Under the pieces are notes generated by a model. It saw only the letters and a list, made by a program, of their open reading frames with translations. It ran no database searches and was not told the origin of the DNA. A program made the position numbers and the translations under genes. 64,000 nucleotides of DNA from Pseudomonas sp. TH31 (GTDB taxonomy: Bacteria; Pseudomonadota; Gammaproteobacteria; Pseudomonadales; Pseudomonadaceae): assembly GCF_016650815.1 (NCBI RefSeq), contig NZ_JAEKEZ010000029.1, positions 434,001-498,000 of the forward strand. Reading direction: 5' to 3'. How positions within the stretch are numbered: the stretch's first letter is position 1; each line of letters begins with the position of its first letter. Of the stretch, positions 49,741 through 59,633 are shown piece after piece.

Positions 49741-50061
49741 ATGACCCTCGACCTCGACGAAATAATAAAAGCCCTGGCACACCCAGTACGCCGAGACATC
49801 CTCATCTGGCTGAAAGACCCCAAGGTTCAGTTCCCGGAACAGATCCACAACCACGAGTACGGCATTTGCGCCGGGCAAATCGATCAACGCTGCGGCCTGT
49901 CGCAGTCGACCGTGTCCGCACATTTGGCGACGTTGCAACGTGCGGGTCTGATCAGCAGCCAGAAAGCCGGTCAATGGCACTTCTTCAAACGCAACGAGGA
50001 CGTGATTCAAGCGGCCCTCGACGCCATCGTCAAAGAGCTCAGTGCTCCGACCAGGACTTAA
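49741..50061 (+). CDS. ArsR-family transcriptional repressor
   Basis: Winged-helix regulator of 106 residues: LAHPVRRDILIWLKDPKVQF, then ICAGQIDQRCGLSQSTVSAHLATLQRAGLI as helix-turn-helix (read in parts), and a wing QKAGQWHFFK. It has a single Cys and no metal-binding CxC, so it likely senses an organic or redox signal. It directly precedes an MFS exporter gene (3-bp gap) and xenB, which it probably controls. Confidence 0.86.
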   Translation: MTLDLDEIIKALAHPVRRDILIWLKDPKVQFPEQIHNHEYGICAGQIDQRCGLSQSTVSAHLATLQRAGLISSQKAGQWHFFKRNEDVIQAALDAIVKELSAPTRT

Positions 50062-50063
50062 CA

Positions 50064-51230
50064 ATGCCCCTCTCGCTACTCATTCTGGCCTTGAGCGCCT
50101 TCGCCATCGGCACCACCGAGTTCGTCATCATGGGCCTGCTGCCCGATGTGGCGGCGGACCTCGGCGTGTCGATCCCCGGCGCCGGCTGGCTGGTGACCGG
50201 TTACGCCCTGGGCGTGGCCATCGGTGCGCCGTTCATGGCACTGGCCACCGCCCGGCTCCCGCGCAAGGCCGCCCTCGTAGCGTTGATGGGGATTTTTATC
50301 GTCGGCAACCTGCTCTGCGCCCTGGCCAGCGACTACAACGTGCTGATGTTTGCCCGTGTCGTCACCGCCCTCTGCCACGGTGCGTTCTTCGGCATCGGTT
50401 CGGTGGTGGCGGCAGGACTGGTGCCGGCCAACAAACGTGCGTCAGCGGTGGCATTGATGTTCACTGGTTTGACCCTGGCCAACGTCCTCGGCGTGCCGCT
50501 GGGCACCGCGCTTGGTCAGGAAGCTGGCTGGCGTTCGACCTTCTGGGCGGTGACCGTCATCGGCGTGATCGCGCTGATCGGCCTGATCCGTTTCCTGCCG
50601 GCCAACCGCGATGAAGAAAAACTCGATATGCGCGCCGAACTGCGCGCCCTTAAAGGTGCCGGGATCTGGCTGTCGCTGACCATGACCGCGTTATTCGCCG
50701 CGTCGATGTTCACCCTGTTCACCTACGTCGCCCCGCTGCTCGGCGATGTCACCGGCGTCTCGCCCAAAGGCGTGACCTGGACGCTGCTGCTGATCGGCCT
50801 CGGTCTGACGGTCGGCAACATCATCGGCGGCAAACTGGCGGACAAACGCCTGGCCGCCACGCTGATCGGCGTGTTCGCCTCGATGGCCGTGGTCTCCACT
50901 GTCCTGACCTGGACCAGCGTCGCGGTGATCCCGACTGAAATCACCCTGTTCCTCTGGGCCACCGCATCGTTTGCCGCCGTCCCTGCGCTGCAAATCAACG
51001 TGGTGACCTTCGGCAAAGCGGCACCAAACCTGGTGTCGACCCTGAACATCGGCGCGTTCAACGTCGGCAACGCACTCGGTGCCTGGGTCGGCGGCAGCGT
51101 CATCGCCCACGGTTTCGGTTTGACCAGCGTACCTCTCGCGGCAGCAGCACTGGCGGTACTCGCCCTGCTGGTGACCCTGATTACTTTCCGTCAGAGCGCC
51201 AATCCCGACCTGGCCCCTGCTACCCACTAA
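50064..51230 (+). CDS. MFS exporter, AraJ/YdhP type
   Basis: Twelve-helix major facilitator of 388 residues. SLLILALSAFAIGTTEFVIM and GLLPDVAADLGVSIPGAGWL form the characteristic first part, with the later LTLANVLGVPLGTALGQEAG antiporter motif. Likely exports arabinose-type sugars or drugs; the substrate is unknown. The internal start at 50064 is used, since upstream in-frame sequence belongs to the ArsR gene in another frame. Confidence 0.85.
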   Translation: MPLSLLILALSAFAIGTTEFVIMGLLPDVAADLGVSIPGAGWLVTGYALGVAIGAPFMALATARLPRKAALVALMGIFIVGNLLCALASDYNVLMFARVVTALCHGAFFGIGSVVAAGLVPANKRASAVALMFTGLTLANVLGVPLGTALGQEAGWRSTFWAVTVIGVIALIGLIRFLPANRDEEKLDMRAELRALKGAGIWLSLTMTALFAASMFTLFTYVAPLLGDVTGVSPKGVTWTLLLIGLGLTVGNIIGGKLADKRLAATLIGVFASMAVVSTVLTWTSVAVIPTEITLFLWATASFAAVPALQINVVTFGKAAPNLVSTLNIGAFNVGNALGAWVGGSVIAHGFGLTSVPLAAAALAVLALLVTLITFRQSANPDLAPATH

Positions 51231-51259
51231 CTAACCACTACCTCACGAGGATTGTATTC

Positions 51260-52308
51260 ATGACGACTATTTTCGATCCGATCAAACTGGGCGACATCGA
51301 GCTGGCCAACCGCATCATCATGGCGCCACTGACCCGCTGCCGCGCCGACGAAGGCCGAGTGCCGAACGCGCTGATGGCCGAGTACTACGTACAACGTGCC
51401 TCCGCCGGCCTGATCCTCAGCGAGGCGACGTCGGTCACGCCAATGGGCGTCGGCTACCCGGACACCCGGGCATCTGGTCCAACGACCAGGTTCGCGGCTG
51501 GGCCAACGTAACCAAGGCGATCCACGGCGCGGGCGGCAAGATCTTCCTGCAACTGTGGCACGTAGGCCGGGTTTCCCACTCGTCGTACCTGAATGGCGAA
51601 ACACCGGTTGCACCGAGCGCCATCCAGCCCAAGGGTCACGTCAGCCTGGTTCGTCCGTTGTCCGACTACCCAACGCCACGTGCTCTGGAAATCGCCGAAA
51701 TTGCCGATGTCGTGGACGCTTACCGCGTCGGCGCTGAAAACGCCAAGGCTGCCGGTTTTGACGGCGTGGAAATCCACGGCGCTAACGGTTACCTGCTCGA
51801 CCAGTTCCTGCAAAGCAGCACCAACCAGCGCACCGACAATTACGGCGGCTCCCTGGAAAACCGTGCCCGTCTGTTGCTGGAAGTGACCGACGCCGCGATC
51901 GAAGTCTGGGGCGCTGGCCGCGTGGGTGTGCACCTGTCACCACGCGCCGACTCCCATGACATGGGCGACGACAACCTGTCCGAGACCTTCACTTACGTGG
52001 CTCGTGAACTGGGCAAACGCGGCATCGCCTTCATTTGCTCTCGCGAGAAAGAAGCCGGCGACAGCCTGGGTCCACAATTGAAAGCAGCCTTCGGCGGCCC
52101 GTACATCGCCAACGAACGCTTCACCAAGGACAGCGCCAACGAATGGCTGGCCAGCGGCAAGGCTGACGCAGTGGCGTTTGGTGTGCCGTTCATTGCCAAC
52201 CCGGATTTGCCGGCGCGCCTGAAGGCTGATGCGCCGCTCAATGAGGCGCGTCCTGAGCTGTTTTATGCCAAGGGTCCGGTCGGTTATATCGACTACCCAA
52301 CGCTGTAA
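51260..52308 (+). CDS. xenB: Xenobiotic reductase B, old yellow enzyme family, with an apparent one-base deletion
   Basis: FMN-dependent NADPH reductase of nitro-compounds and enones, 349 residues once joined. The start MTTIFDPIKLGDIELANRI, MAPLTRCRADEGRVPNALMA and LILSEATSVTPMGVGYPD match XenB. The frame breaks at CCC 51465-51467; one added C gives TPGIWSNDQVRGW and the active-site LQLWHVGRVSH, and then EIHGANGYLLDQFLQ and the usual end. It lies 30 bp after the MFS gene, in one operon with the ArsR repressor. Confidence 0.88.
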
Positions 52309-52346
52309 GCGGCCCTTCAGAGCACGCGCTGCTCCTGCAGAAACGC

Positions 52347-52379
52347 AAAAGCCCCGACTCGAAAGCGCCGGGGCTTTTT
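52347..52379 (+). terminator. Rho-independent terminator after xenB
   Basis: AAAAGCCCCG and CGGGGCTTTTT arms with T-runs on both strands. The rest of the gap to 52599 shows nothing more. Confidence 0.9.
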
Positions 52380-52599
52380 GCGTATTGCACTCAACAGATT
52401 GCAGACAGGGGCAGCTTGAGCGGGATTTTTCACCCGCCTTCACACGGGTGAAACAAATTTCCTACAAAATACATAGTTCACTACCTATCAACCTGCTACT
52501 AGTACGTATATAAAAGCACTCAACGGCGTCAAGGCGAGCAATACGGATTTTCTGCTGCCTGAAACATTGACACGACTGGATCCATTTACGCATTTTGAT

Positions 52600-53232
52600 T
52601 CATTTGCGCAGGCTGGGGCTCAAGCGCAGCATATCCAGCCCTGTATCGACCCAGCGCTCGGCTTCGGTGTGCAACTCGAAACTGTCGGGCGCCAGCAACC
52701 ACTGGTACAGGATGCCGTCGATGTAGGCATGCAGACTGATCGCAGCACGGACCGTATCGAGATCGTTCGGCAACTGCCCTCGATTCACCGCATTACTCAG
52801 GGCCAGGGCAATTCGCACGTTGCAGTCGAGACTGACCGTCCGGCGCTGCTGGCGCAGGTCACACATTTCATCGGTGAATTCGCACTTATGAAAAAGAATC
52901 TCGTTGATGCGTCGGGTTTTCGGATCCAGGGCAACTTGATGAAACAAATGAGTCAGCAATTTACGCATGCAACCCAACGGATCGAGCTCGTCCTCGCTCT
53001 CACTGGCCTTGGCCATCTCATCCAGCGGTTCATGCAAGGTATCAAGCATGGCCTGTACCAGATCCGCCTTGTTGCTGAAATGCCAGTAGATGGCCCCGCG
53101 AGTGACCCCGGCCAGTGTGGCGATGTCCGCCAGCGTCGTGCGCGCCACGCCCCTTTCATAAAAGGCTTTCTCTGCCGCTTCGAGTATCTGGCTTCGGGTT
53201 TCTTGAGCTTCCTCTTTGGTACGACGGACCAT
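52600..53232 (-). CDS. ttgR: TtgR/EmhR-type TetR repressor of the RND efflux pump
   Basis: Repressor of 210 residues. The helix-turn-helix reads TTLADIATLAGVTRGAIYWH, identical in style to TtgR, AcrR and EmhR; the C-terminal ligand domain binds flavonoids and antibiotics in TtgR. It is divergent from ttgABC with the operator between them. Confidence 0.93.
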   Translation of the reverse strand: MVRRTKEEAQETRSQILEAAEKAFYERGVARTTLADIATLAGVTRGAIYWHFSNKADLVQAMLDTLHEPLDEMAKASESEDELDPLGCMRKLLTHLFHQVALDPKTRRINEILFHKCEFTDEMCDLRQQRRTVSLDCNVRIALALSNAVNRGQLPNDLDTVRAAISLHAYIDGILYQWLLAPDSFELHTEAERWVDTGLDMLRLSPSLRK

Positions 53233-53377
53233 GGCAGTACAACCTCAAATCAGGATGCTTCAGCGATGTCTGGATATGCGCTGAATAAATGTGCAGCGAA
53301 CTCTCTTGGGGTCCGTCTACGGCCTACAATTCGAACCTTTGAGCGGCATTTGTAACAGTGTGGGTACGCAGCCAAGG

Positions 53378-53405
53378 TATTTACAAACAACCATGAACGT
53401 AAGTA
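53378..53405. promoter_or_regulatory. TtgR operator
   Basis: TATTTACA (53378-53385) and CGTAAGTA (53398-53405) form an imperfect palindrome around AACAACCATGAA. The surrounding sequence matches the known TtgR operator of P. putida, which overlaps both promoters. It lies midway in the 266-bp divergent gap. Confidence 0.85.
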
Positions 53406-53498
53406 TATTCCTTAGCAAGCTACTTATCCACTCAGCGCCTAATTTTTACCCTTCCACCTTTCGAGTGCGCATTTTGCGCGCCTGACCCGAGGATTTTC

Positions 53499-54655
53499 AT
53501 GCAATTCAAGCCAGCTGTTACCGCTCTGGTCACTGCCGTCGCCCTGGCATCACTGCTCAGCGGATGCAAAAGGAAGAGGCGCCTGCAGCCCCTCCCGCCC
53601 CTCAGGTTGGCGTTGTCACCCTGCAACCTCAAGCCTTTACCCTGACGTCCGAGCTTCCGGGCCGTACCAGTGCGTACCGCATCGCCGAAGTCCGCCCGCA
53701 GGTCAACGGCATCATTCTCAAGCGCCTGTTCAAGGAAGGCAGCGATGTCAAAGCCGGCCAGCAGCTGTATCAGATCGATCCGTCGGTCTACGAAGCGACG
53801 CTGAAAAGCGCCGAAGCCAGCCTGCAACAGACCAAATCGATTTCTGATCGCTACAAACAACTGGTCAACGAGCAAGCCGTCAGCCGTCAGGAATACGACA
53901 CCGCTGTGGCCAACCGTCTGCAGTCCGAAGCAACGCTGCAGACCGCCCAGATCAACGTGCGCTACACCAAGGTTTACGCGCCACTGACCGGCCGTATCGG
54001 TCGCTCCAACGTGACCGAAGGCGCACTGGTCAGCAACGGACAGGCCGATGCCATGGCGGTGATTCAGCAACTGGACCCGATTTACGTCGACGTGACCCAG
54101 TCTTCGGTGGAGCTGCTTGAGCTGCGTCGCGAACTGGAAAGCGGCCGTCTGCAAAAGGCCGGCGACAACTCCGCGGCGGTCAAACTGACCATGGAAGACG
54201 GCAGCGAGTACAAACAGGACGGTAAGCTGGAATTCTCAGAAGTGTCCGTCGACCAGACCACCGGTTCCGTGACCCTGCGTGCCGTGTTCCCGAACCCTGA
54301 TCACACCCTGCTGCCGGGCATGTTCGTTCACGCCAAATTGCAGTCCGGGGTTAACGCTGCCGCCATTCTGGCGCCGCAACAAGGCGTAACCCGTGACCTC
54401 AAAGGCACGCCGACCGCACTGGTCGTCGGCCCCGACAACAAGGTCGAACTGCGTCAGCTCAAGGCCAGCCGTACCGTTGGCAGCCAGTGGCTGATTGAAG
54501 ACGGTTTGAAAGCCGGCGATCGTTTGATCACCGAAGGGTTGCAATTCGTCAAGCCGGGTATTGAAGTGAAACCGACTGAAGCGACCAACGTAACGGCGAA
54601 AAACCCGGCCGCCGCACAGACAGCTGACAAGGCTTACAGCGGCAAAGGGGAGTAA
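53499..54655 (+). CDS. ttgA: RND efflux periplasmic adaptor TtgA/EmhA/MexA, with an apparent one-base deletion
   Basis: Membrane-fusion protein linking TtgB to TtgC, about 385 residues. The ATG at 53499 starts a lipoprotein signal (LVTAVALASLLSGC). The frame then breaks within AAAA at 53568-53571. One added A gives CKKEEAPAAPPAPQVGVV and the intact adaptor: RTSAYRIAEVRPQVNGII (lipoyl), an alpha-hairpin with LQQTKSISDRYKQLV, and beta-barrel. Read as is, the protein would lose its signal peptide and lipid Cys; a sequencing deletion is likelier. Confidence 0.88.
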
Positions 54656-54658
54656 ACC

Positions 54659-57600
54659 ATGTCGAAATTTTTTATCGACCGTCCGATTTTCGCCTGGGTA
54701 ATTGCCCTGGTGATCATGCTGGTCGGGGCTCTATCGATCCTCAAGCTACCGATTAACCAGTACCCAAGCATTGCGCCACCGGCCATTGCCATCTCCGTGA
54801 CCTACCCAGGCGCTTCTGCACAAACCGTGCAGGACACCGTGGTTCAGGTCATCGAACAACAGCTCAACGGTATCGATAACCTGCGTTATGTGTCGTCGGA
54901 AAGTAACTCCGACGGCAGCATGACCATTACTGCCACCTTCGAGCAGGGCACCAACTCCGATACCGCGCAGGTTCAGGTCCAGAACAAACTGAACCTGGCC
55001 ACCCCGCTGCTGCCGCAAGAAGTGCAGCAACAGGGTATCCGCGTGACCAAGGCCGTGAAAAACTTCCTGCTGGTGATCGGCGTGGTGTCGCAAGACGGCA
55101 GCATGTCCAAGGACGACCTGGCCAACTACATCGTGTCGAACATGCAGGACCCGATCTCGCGGACCGCGGGTGTCGGTGACTTCCAGGTCTTCGGTGCCCA
55201 GTACGCGATGCGGATCTGGGTCGACCCGGCCAAGCTGAACAACTTCAACCTGACCCCGGCTGATGTCAGTGCCGCCATTTCGGCACAAAACGTTCAAGTG
55301 TCCTCCGGTCAACTCGGTGGTTTGCCGGCACTGCCTGGCCAGCAACTGAACGCCACGATCATCGGCAAGACCCGCCTGCAGACTGCCGAGCAGTTCAAGG
55401 CGATTCTGTTGAAGGTCAACAAGGATGGTTCGCAAGTGCGTATCGGTGATGTCGCCGATGTCGGTCTGGGCGGCGAAAACTCCAGCATCTCGGCCCAGTT
55501 CAACGGCAAGCCGGCTTCCGGTCTGGCGGTGAAACTGGCCAACGGCGCCAACGCCCTAGACACGGCCAAGGCCCTGCGCAAAACCATCGACGACCTGAAG
55601 CCGTTCTTCCCGCAAGGGATGGAAGTGGTATTCCCGTACGACACCACGCCAGTGGTCACCGAATCGATCAAGGGTGTGGTTCAAACCCTGGTCGAAGCGA
55701 TCGTGCTGGTGTTCCTGGTGATGTTCCTGTTCCTGCAAAACTTCCGCGCCACCATCATCACCACGATGACCGTGCCGGTAGTACTGCTGGGTACTTTCGG
55801 GATCCTCGCGGCATTCGGTTTCAGCATCAACACCCTGACCATGTTCGGCATGGTGCTGGCCATCGGCTTGCTGGTGGACGATGCCATTGTCGTGGTGGAA
55901 AACGTCGAACGGGTGATGAGTGAGGAAGGCCTGTCACCCAAGGAGGCCACCAAGAAGTCCATGGGGCAGATCCAGGGTGCCCTGGTCGGTATCGCCCTGG
56001 TGCTGTCCGCGGTACTGCTGCCAATGGCGTTCTTCAGCGGCTCGACCGGTGTGATCTACAAGCAGTTCTCGATCACCATCGTCTCGGCCATGGCCCTGTC
56101 GGTATTGGTTGCCCTGATCTTCACCCCGGCGCTCTGCGCCACCATGCTCAAGGCGATTCCGAAAGGCGAGCACGGCACACCGAAACGCGGTTTCTTCGGC
56201 TGGTTCAACCGCAACTTCGACCGTGGCGTCAAAAGCTACGAGCGCGGTGTCGGCAACATGCTCACGCACAAGATCCCGTACCTGCTGGCCTATCTGCTCA
56301 TCATTGTCGGCATGATCTGGCTGTTCACCCGCATTCCGACTGCGTTCCTTCCGGAAGAAGACCAGGGCGTACTGTTCGCCCAGGTGCAAACCCCGGCCGG
56401 TTCAAGTGCCGAACGCACCCAAGTGGTGATCGACGAGATGCGCTCCTACCTGCTGGAGAAAGAGTCCGGTGCGGTGGCTTCGGTGTTTACCGTGAACGGC
56501 TTTAACTTCGCCGGTCGTGGGCAGAGCTCCGGCCTGGCGTTCATCATGCTCAAACCGTGGGGCGAGCGTGACGCGAGCAACAGCGTGTTTGCCCTGGCAG
56601 CCCGTGCCCAGCAGCACTTCTTTACCTTCCGTGATGCGATGGTGTTCGCCTTCGCACCGCCAGCGGTACTGGAATTGGGTAACGCCACCGGTTTCGACGT
56701 GTTCCTGCAGGACCGCGCCGGTATCGGTCACGACAAGCTGATGGCGGCCCGTAACCAGTTCCTCGGCATGGCTGCGCAGAGCAAGGTGCTGTATCAGGTG
56801 CGTCCGAACGGCCTGAACGATGAGCCGCAATACCAACTGGAAATCGACGACGAGAAAGCCAGCGCCCTGGGCCTGACACTCGCTGACATCAACAGCACGC
56901 TGTCGATTTCCTTCGGTAGTAGCTACGTCAACGACTTTATCGACCGTGGCCGGGTGAAGAAGGTTTACGTGCAAGGTCAGGCAGGCGCTCGCATGAGCCC
57001 TGAAGACCTGAAGAAGTGGTACGTACGCAACAGCGCGGGCACCATGGTGCCGTTCTCCGCGTTCGCCAAAGGCGAGTGGGTGTACGGCTCGCCGAAACTG
57101 GCCCGTTACAACGGCGTGGAAGCGATGGAAATCCTCGGTGCCCCGGCGCCCGGCTACTCCTCCGGTGAAGCCATGGCCGAAGTCGAAGCCATCGCCAGGA
57201 AACTACCGGCCGGTGTCGGCATTTCCTGGACCGGTTTGTCCTACGAGGAGCGGCTGTCCGGCTCGCAAGCGCCAGCGTTGTATGCGCTGTCGCTGCTGAT
57301 GGTGTTCCTGTGTCTGGCGGCGTTGTATGAGAGCTGGTCGATTCCGGTCGCGGTTATGCTTGTGGTGCCACTGGGGATCATCGGTGCATTGATGGCCACC
57401 AGCCTGCGCGGTCTGTCCAACGACGTGTACTTCCAGGTGGGCCTGTTGACAACCATCGGTCTGGCATCGAAAAACGCCATTCTGATCGTCGAATTCGCCA
57501 AGGACTTGCACGAGCAAGGACGCAGCCTGCGCGAGGCGGCCATTGAGGCCTGCCGGATGCGTCTGCGACCGATCATCATGACCTCGCTGGCCTTCGTCCT

Positions 57601-57808
57601 CGGTGTGGTTCCATTGGCGATCTCCACTGGCGCAGGTTCGGGTAGCCAGCATGCGATCGGTACCGGGGTAATTGGCGGTATGATCACCGCCACGGTCCTG
57701 GCGATCTTCTGGGTCCCACTGTTCTTCGTTACCGTGTCGTCCATTGGCCAGCGCAAGAAAACTGACCAGGATGACGCCATTGAAACTCCTAAAGAGGCTG
57801 GCCAATGA
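54659..57808 (+). CDS. ttgB: RND multidrug efflux transporter TtgB/EmhB/MexB
   Basis: Proton-driven inner-membrane pump of 1049 residues, the full HAE1 length. It starts MSKFFIDRPIFAWVIALVIM and has the proton-relay Asp pair in AIGLLVDDAIVVVENVERVM, the conserved Lys in GLASKNAILIVEFAKDL, and porter motifs such as GSSAERTQ. It exports antibiotics, dyes and solvents; ttgA stops 3 bp before it and ttgC starts within its last codons (4-bp overlap). The gene is unbroken. Confidence 0.96.
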   Translation: MSKFFIDRPIFAWVIALVIMLVGALSILKLPINQYPSIAPPAIAISVTYPGASAQTVQDTVVQVIEQQLNGIDNLRYVSSESNSDGSMTITATFEQGTNSDTAQVQVQNKLNLATPLLPQEVQQQGIRVTKAVKNFLLVIGVVSQDGSMSKDDLANYIVSNMQDPISRTAGVGDFQVFGAQYAMRIWVDPAKLNNFNLTPADVSAAISAQNVQVSSGQLGGLPALPGQQLNATIIGKTRLQTAEQFKAILLKVNKDGSQVRIGDVADVGLGGENSSISAQFNGKPASGLAVKLANGANALDTAKALRKTIDDLKPFFPQGMEVVFPYDTTPVVTESIKGVVQTLVEAIVLVFLVMFLFLQNFRATIITTMTVPVVLLGTFGILAAFGFSINTLTMFGMVLAIGLLVDDAIVVVENVERVMSEEGLSPKEATKKSMGQIQGALVGIALVLSAVLLPMAFFSGSTGVIYKQFSITIVSAMALSVLVALIFTPALCATMLKAIPKGEHGTPKRGFFGWFNRNFDRGVKSYERGVGNMLTHKIPYLLAYLLIIVGMIWLFTRIPTAFLPEEDQGVLFAQVQTPAGSSAERTQVVIDEMRSYLLEKESGAVASVFTVNGFNFAGRGQSSGLAFIMLKPWGERDASNSVFALAARAQQHFFTFRDAMVFAFAPPAVLELGNATGFDVFLQDRAGIGHDKLMAARNQFLGMAAQSKVLYQVRPNGLNDEPQYQLEIDDEKASALGLTLADINSTLSISFGSSYVNDFIDRGRVKKVYVQGQAGARMSPEDLKKWYVRNSAGTMVPFSAFAKGEWVYGSPKLARYNGVEAMEILGAPAPGYSSGEAMAEVEAIARKLPAGVGISWTGLSYEERLSGSQAPALYALSLLMVFLCLAALYESWSIPVAVMLVVPLGIIGALMATSLRGLSNDVYFQVGLLTTIGLASKNAILIVEFAKDLHEQGRSLREAAIEACRMRLRPIIMTSLAFVLGVVPLAISTGAGSGSQHAIGTGVIGGMITATVLAIFWVPLFFVTVSSIGQRKKTDQDDAIETPKEAGQ

Positions 57809-59263
57809 GCAAGTCGCTACTCTCCCTGGCCGTCGCCGCTTTCGTGCTTGGCGGCTGCTCGCTGATTCCTGACTATCAGCAGCCTGCCGCTCCGGTGGCC
57901 GGCCAATACCCGCAAGGCCCGGCGTATTCGTCGGCCCAGGCGCCGAGCCAGGCTGCCGCCGAACAGGGCTGGAAGCAGTTTTTCCATGACCCGGCGCTGC
58001 AACAGATGATTCAGGTGGCCCTGGAAAACAACCGTGACCTGCGTGTCGCGGCCCTGAACATTGATGCTTACGCCGCTCAGTACCGCATCCAGCGTGCCGA
58101 CTTGTTCCCGGTCGTTACGGCCAATGGCAGCGGCAGCCGTCAGCGGCTCCCGGCGGATGCCTCGACGAGCGGTAAAGCGGGTATCAGCAGCTCGTACTCG
58201 GCCACGGTCGGCATCAGCGCCTATGAACTCGACCTGTTTGGTCGGGTTCGCAGTCTGAGCGAAGAAGCCCTGCAGAAATACTTCTCCACCGAAGAAGCAC
58301 GACGCAGTACCCAGATCAGCCTGGTGGCCAGTGTCGCCAACGCCTATCTGACCTGGCAGGCCGACAAGGAACTGCTGAAACTGACCCAGGACACCCTGGG
58401 TGCATTCGAGGAGAGCTACAAGCTCACCGCGCGCAGCAACGAAGTCGGTGTAGCCTCGGCGCTGGACCTGGCACAGTCGCGTACCTCGGTGGAAAACGCC
58501 CGGGCGCAACTGGCCAAGTACACCCGTCAGGTCGCCCAGGATGAAAACAGCCTGGTGCTGCTGCTCGGCACCGGCGTCCCGGCCAATCTGCAAGCCGCCA
58601 AGCCTCTGTCTGACGACTTGCTGAGCGACGTTCCGCCGGGCTTGCCGTCGGACTTGCTGCAACGTCGTCCGGACATCCTTCAGGCCGAATACAACCTGAA
58701 GGCTGCCAACGCCAACATCGGCGCGGCGCGGGCTGCGTTCTTCCCAAGCATCAGCCTGACCGCCAATGCCGGGACCCTGAGCCCGGACCTGTCCGGTCTG
58801 TTCAAGGGGGTCGGGTACCTGGCTGTTCTCGCCGCAGATCAACCTGCCAATCTTCAACGCCGGCAGCCTGCGCGCCAGCCTGGATTACTCGAAAATCCAG
58901 AAAGACATCGGCGTGGCGAACTACGAGAAGTCCATTCAAACGGCCTTCCAGGAAGTCGCCGACGGCCTGGCCGCCCGCCAGACCTACACCGAGCAGTTGC
59001 AGGCGCAGCGTGATTTCGTCACCGCGAACCAGGACTACTACCGTCTGGCCGAGCGTCGCTACCGCATTGGTGTCGACAGCAACCTGACCTTCCTCGATGC
59101 CCAGCGTCAGCTGTTCAGTGCCCAACAGGCGCTGATCACCGACCGTCTGGCGCAACTGGTCAGCGCGGTCAATCTGTACAAGGCATTGGGCGGTGGCTGG
59201 AACGAGCAGACGGCGAAGAACGAGCCGTTGAAAGAAGAAGCGCCGAAGTTGAAGTTGTTCTGA
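57805..59263 (+). CDS. ttgC: Outer membrane efflux channel TtgC/EmhC/OprM, with an apparent frameshift
   Basis: TolC-like lipoprotein channel of about 485 residues. MSKSLLSLAVAAFVLGGC carries the lipobox Cys. Two outer-membrane-factor repeats follow (DLRVAALNIDAYAAQYRIQR; RRPDILQAEYNLKAANANIG). The frame changes after DLSGLFKG at the run of five G at 58806-58810; the second frame gives SGTWLFSPQINLPIFNAGSL and runs to the normal end. Loss of two G, or gain of one, explains it. As written the last third would be lost. Confidence 0.87.
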
Positions 59264-59278
59264 TAGCGCTGTGAAAAC

Positions 59279-59306
59279 AAAAAGCCCACCGTTTGGTGGG
59301 CTTTTT
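59279..59306 (+). terminator. Rho-independent terminator of the ttgABC operon
   Basis: GCCCACC and GGTGGGC arms around four bases, with A- and T-runs, 16 bp after the ttgC stop. Confidence 0.92.
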
Positions 59307-59331
59307 GTTGGCTTAAAGGAAAGCAAAGTCA

Positions 59332-59398
59332 AAAGATCGCAGCCTTCGGCAGCGCCCACAGGCGCGTAGGAGCTGCCGAAGGCTGCGATCTTTTGATC
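59332..59398. repeat. REP pair, GATCGCAGCCTTCGGCAGC family
   Basis: AAAGATCGCAGCCTTCGGCA and its reverse flank a short spacer, between the ttg terminator and the pca-type box. Confidence 0.87.
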
Positions 59399-59405
59399 TT
59401 TTGCC

Positions 59406-59420
59406 GTTCGATAATCGCCC
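59406..59420 (+). promoter_or_regulatory. PcaR-like binding site / -10 region of the porin gene
   Basis: GTTCGATAATCGCCC differs by one base from the PcaR site GTTCGATAATCGCAC described for P. putida pca promoters, where it overlaps the -10. GATAAT inside it can serve as -10. It lies 214 bp before the porin ATG; the stretch to 59633 has no gene. That PcaR acts here is inference. Confidence 0.65.
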
Positions 59421-59633
59421 AAAACCCGCTTTCCCCAATTGAATCCCCTCGCCCATCCCCCGCACCATTCGCTCCACAAAACCAATAACAACAGGTTCGA
59501 CACCATGCCCCCGCGCCCTGCCCTGTCCGGCTGACTTCACCCGTTTCCCACCCCAGTTTCAAACCTTGTGTCTGCACCCCCAGGTTGCGGCAGCGCCCCG
59601 TTTCACCCCTAACAATTAGAGAGACCCGAGCCC

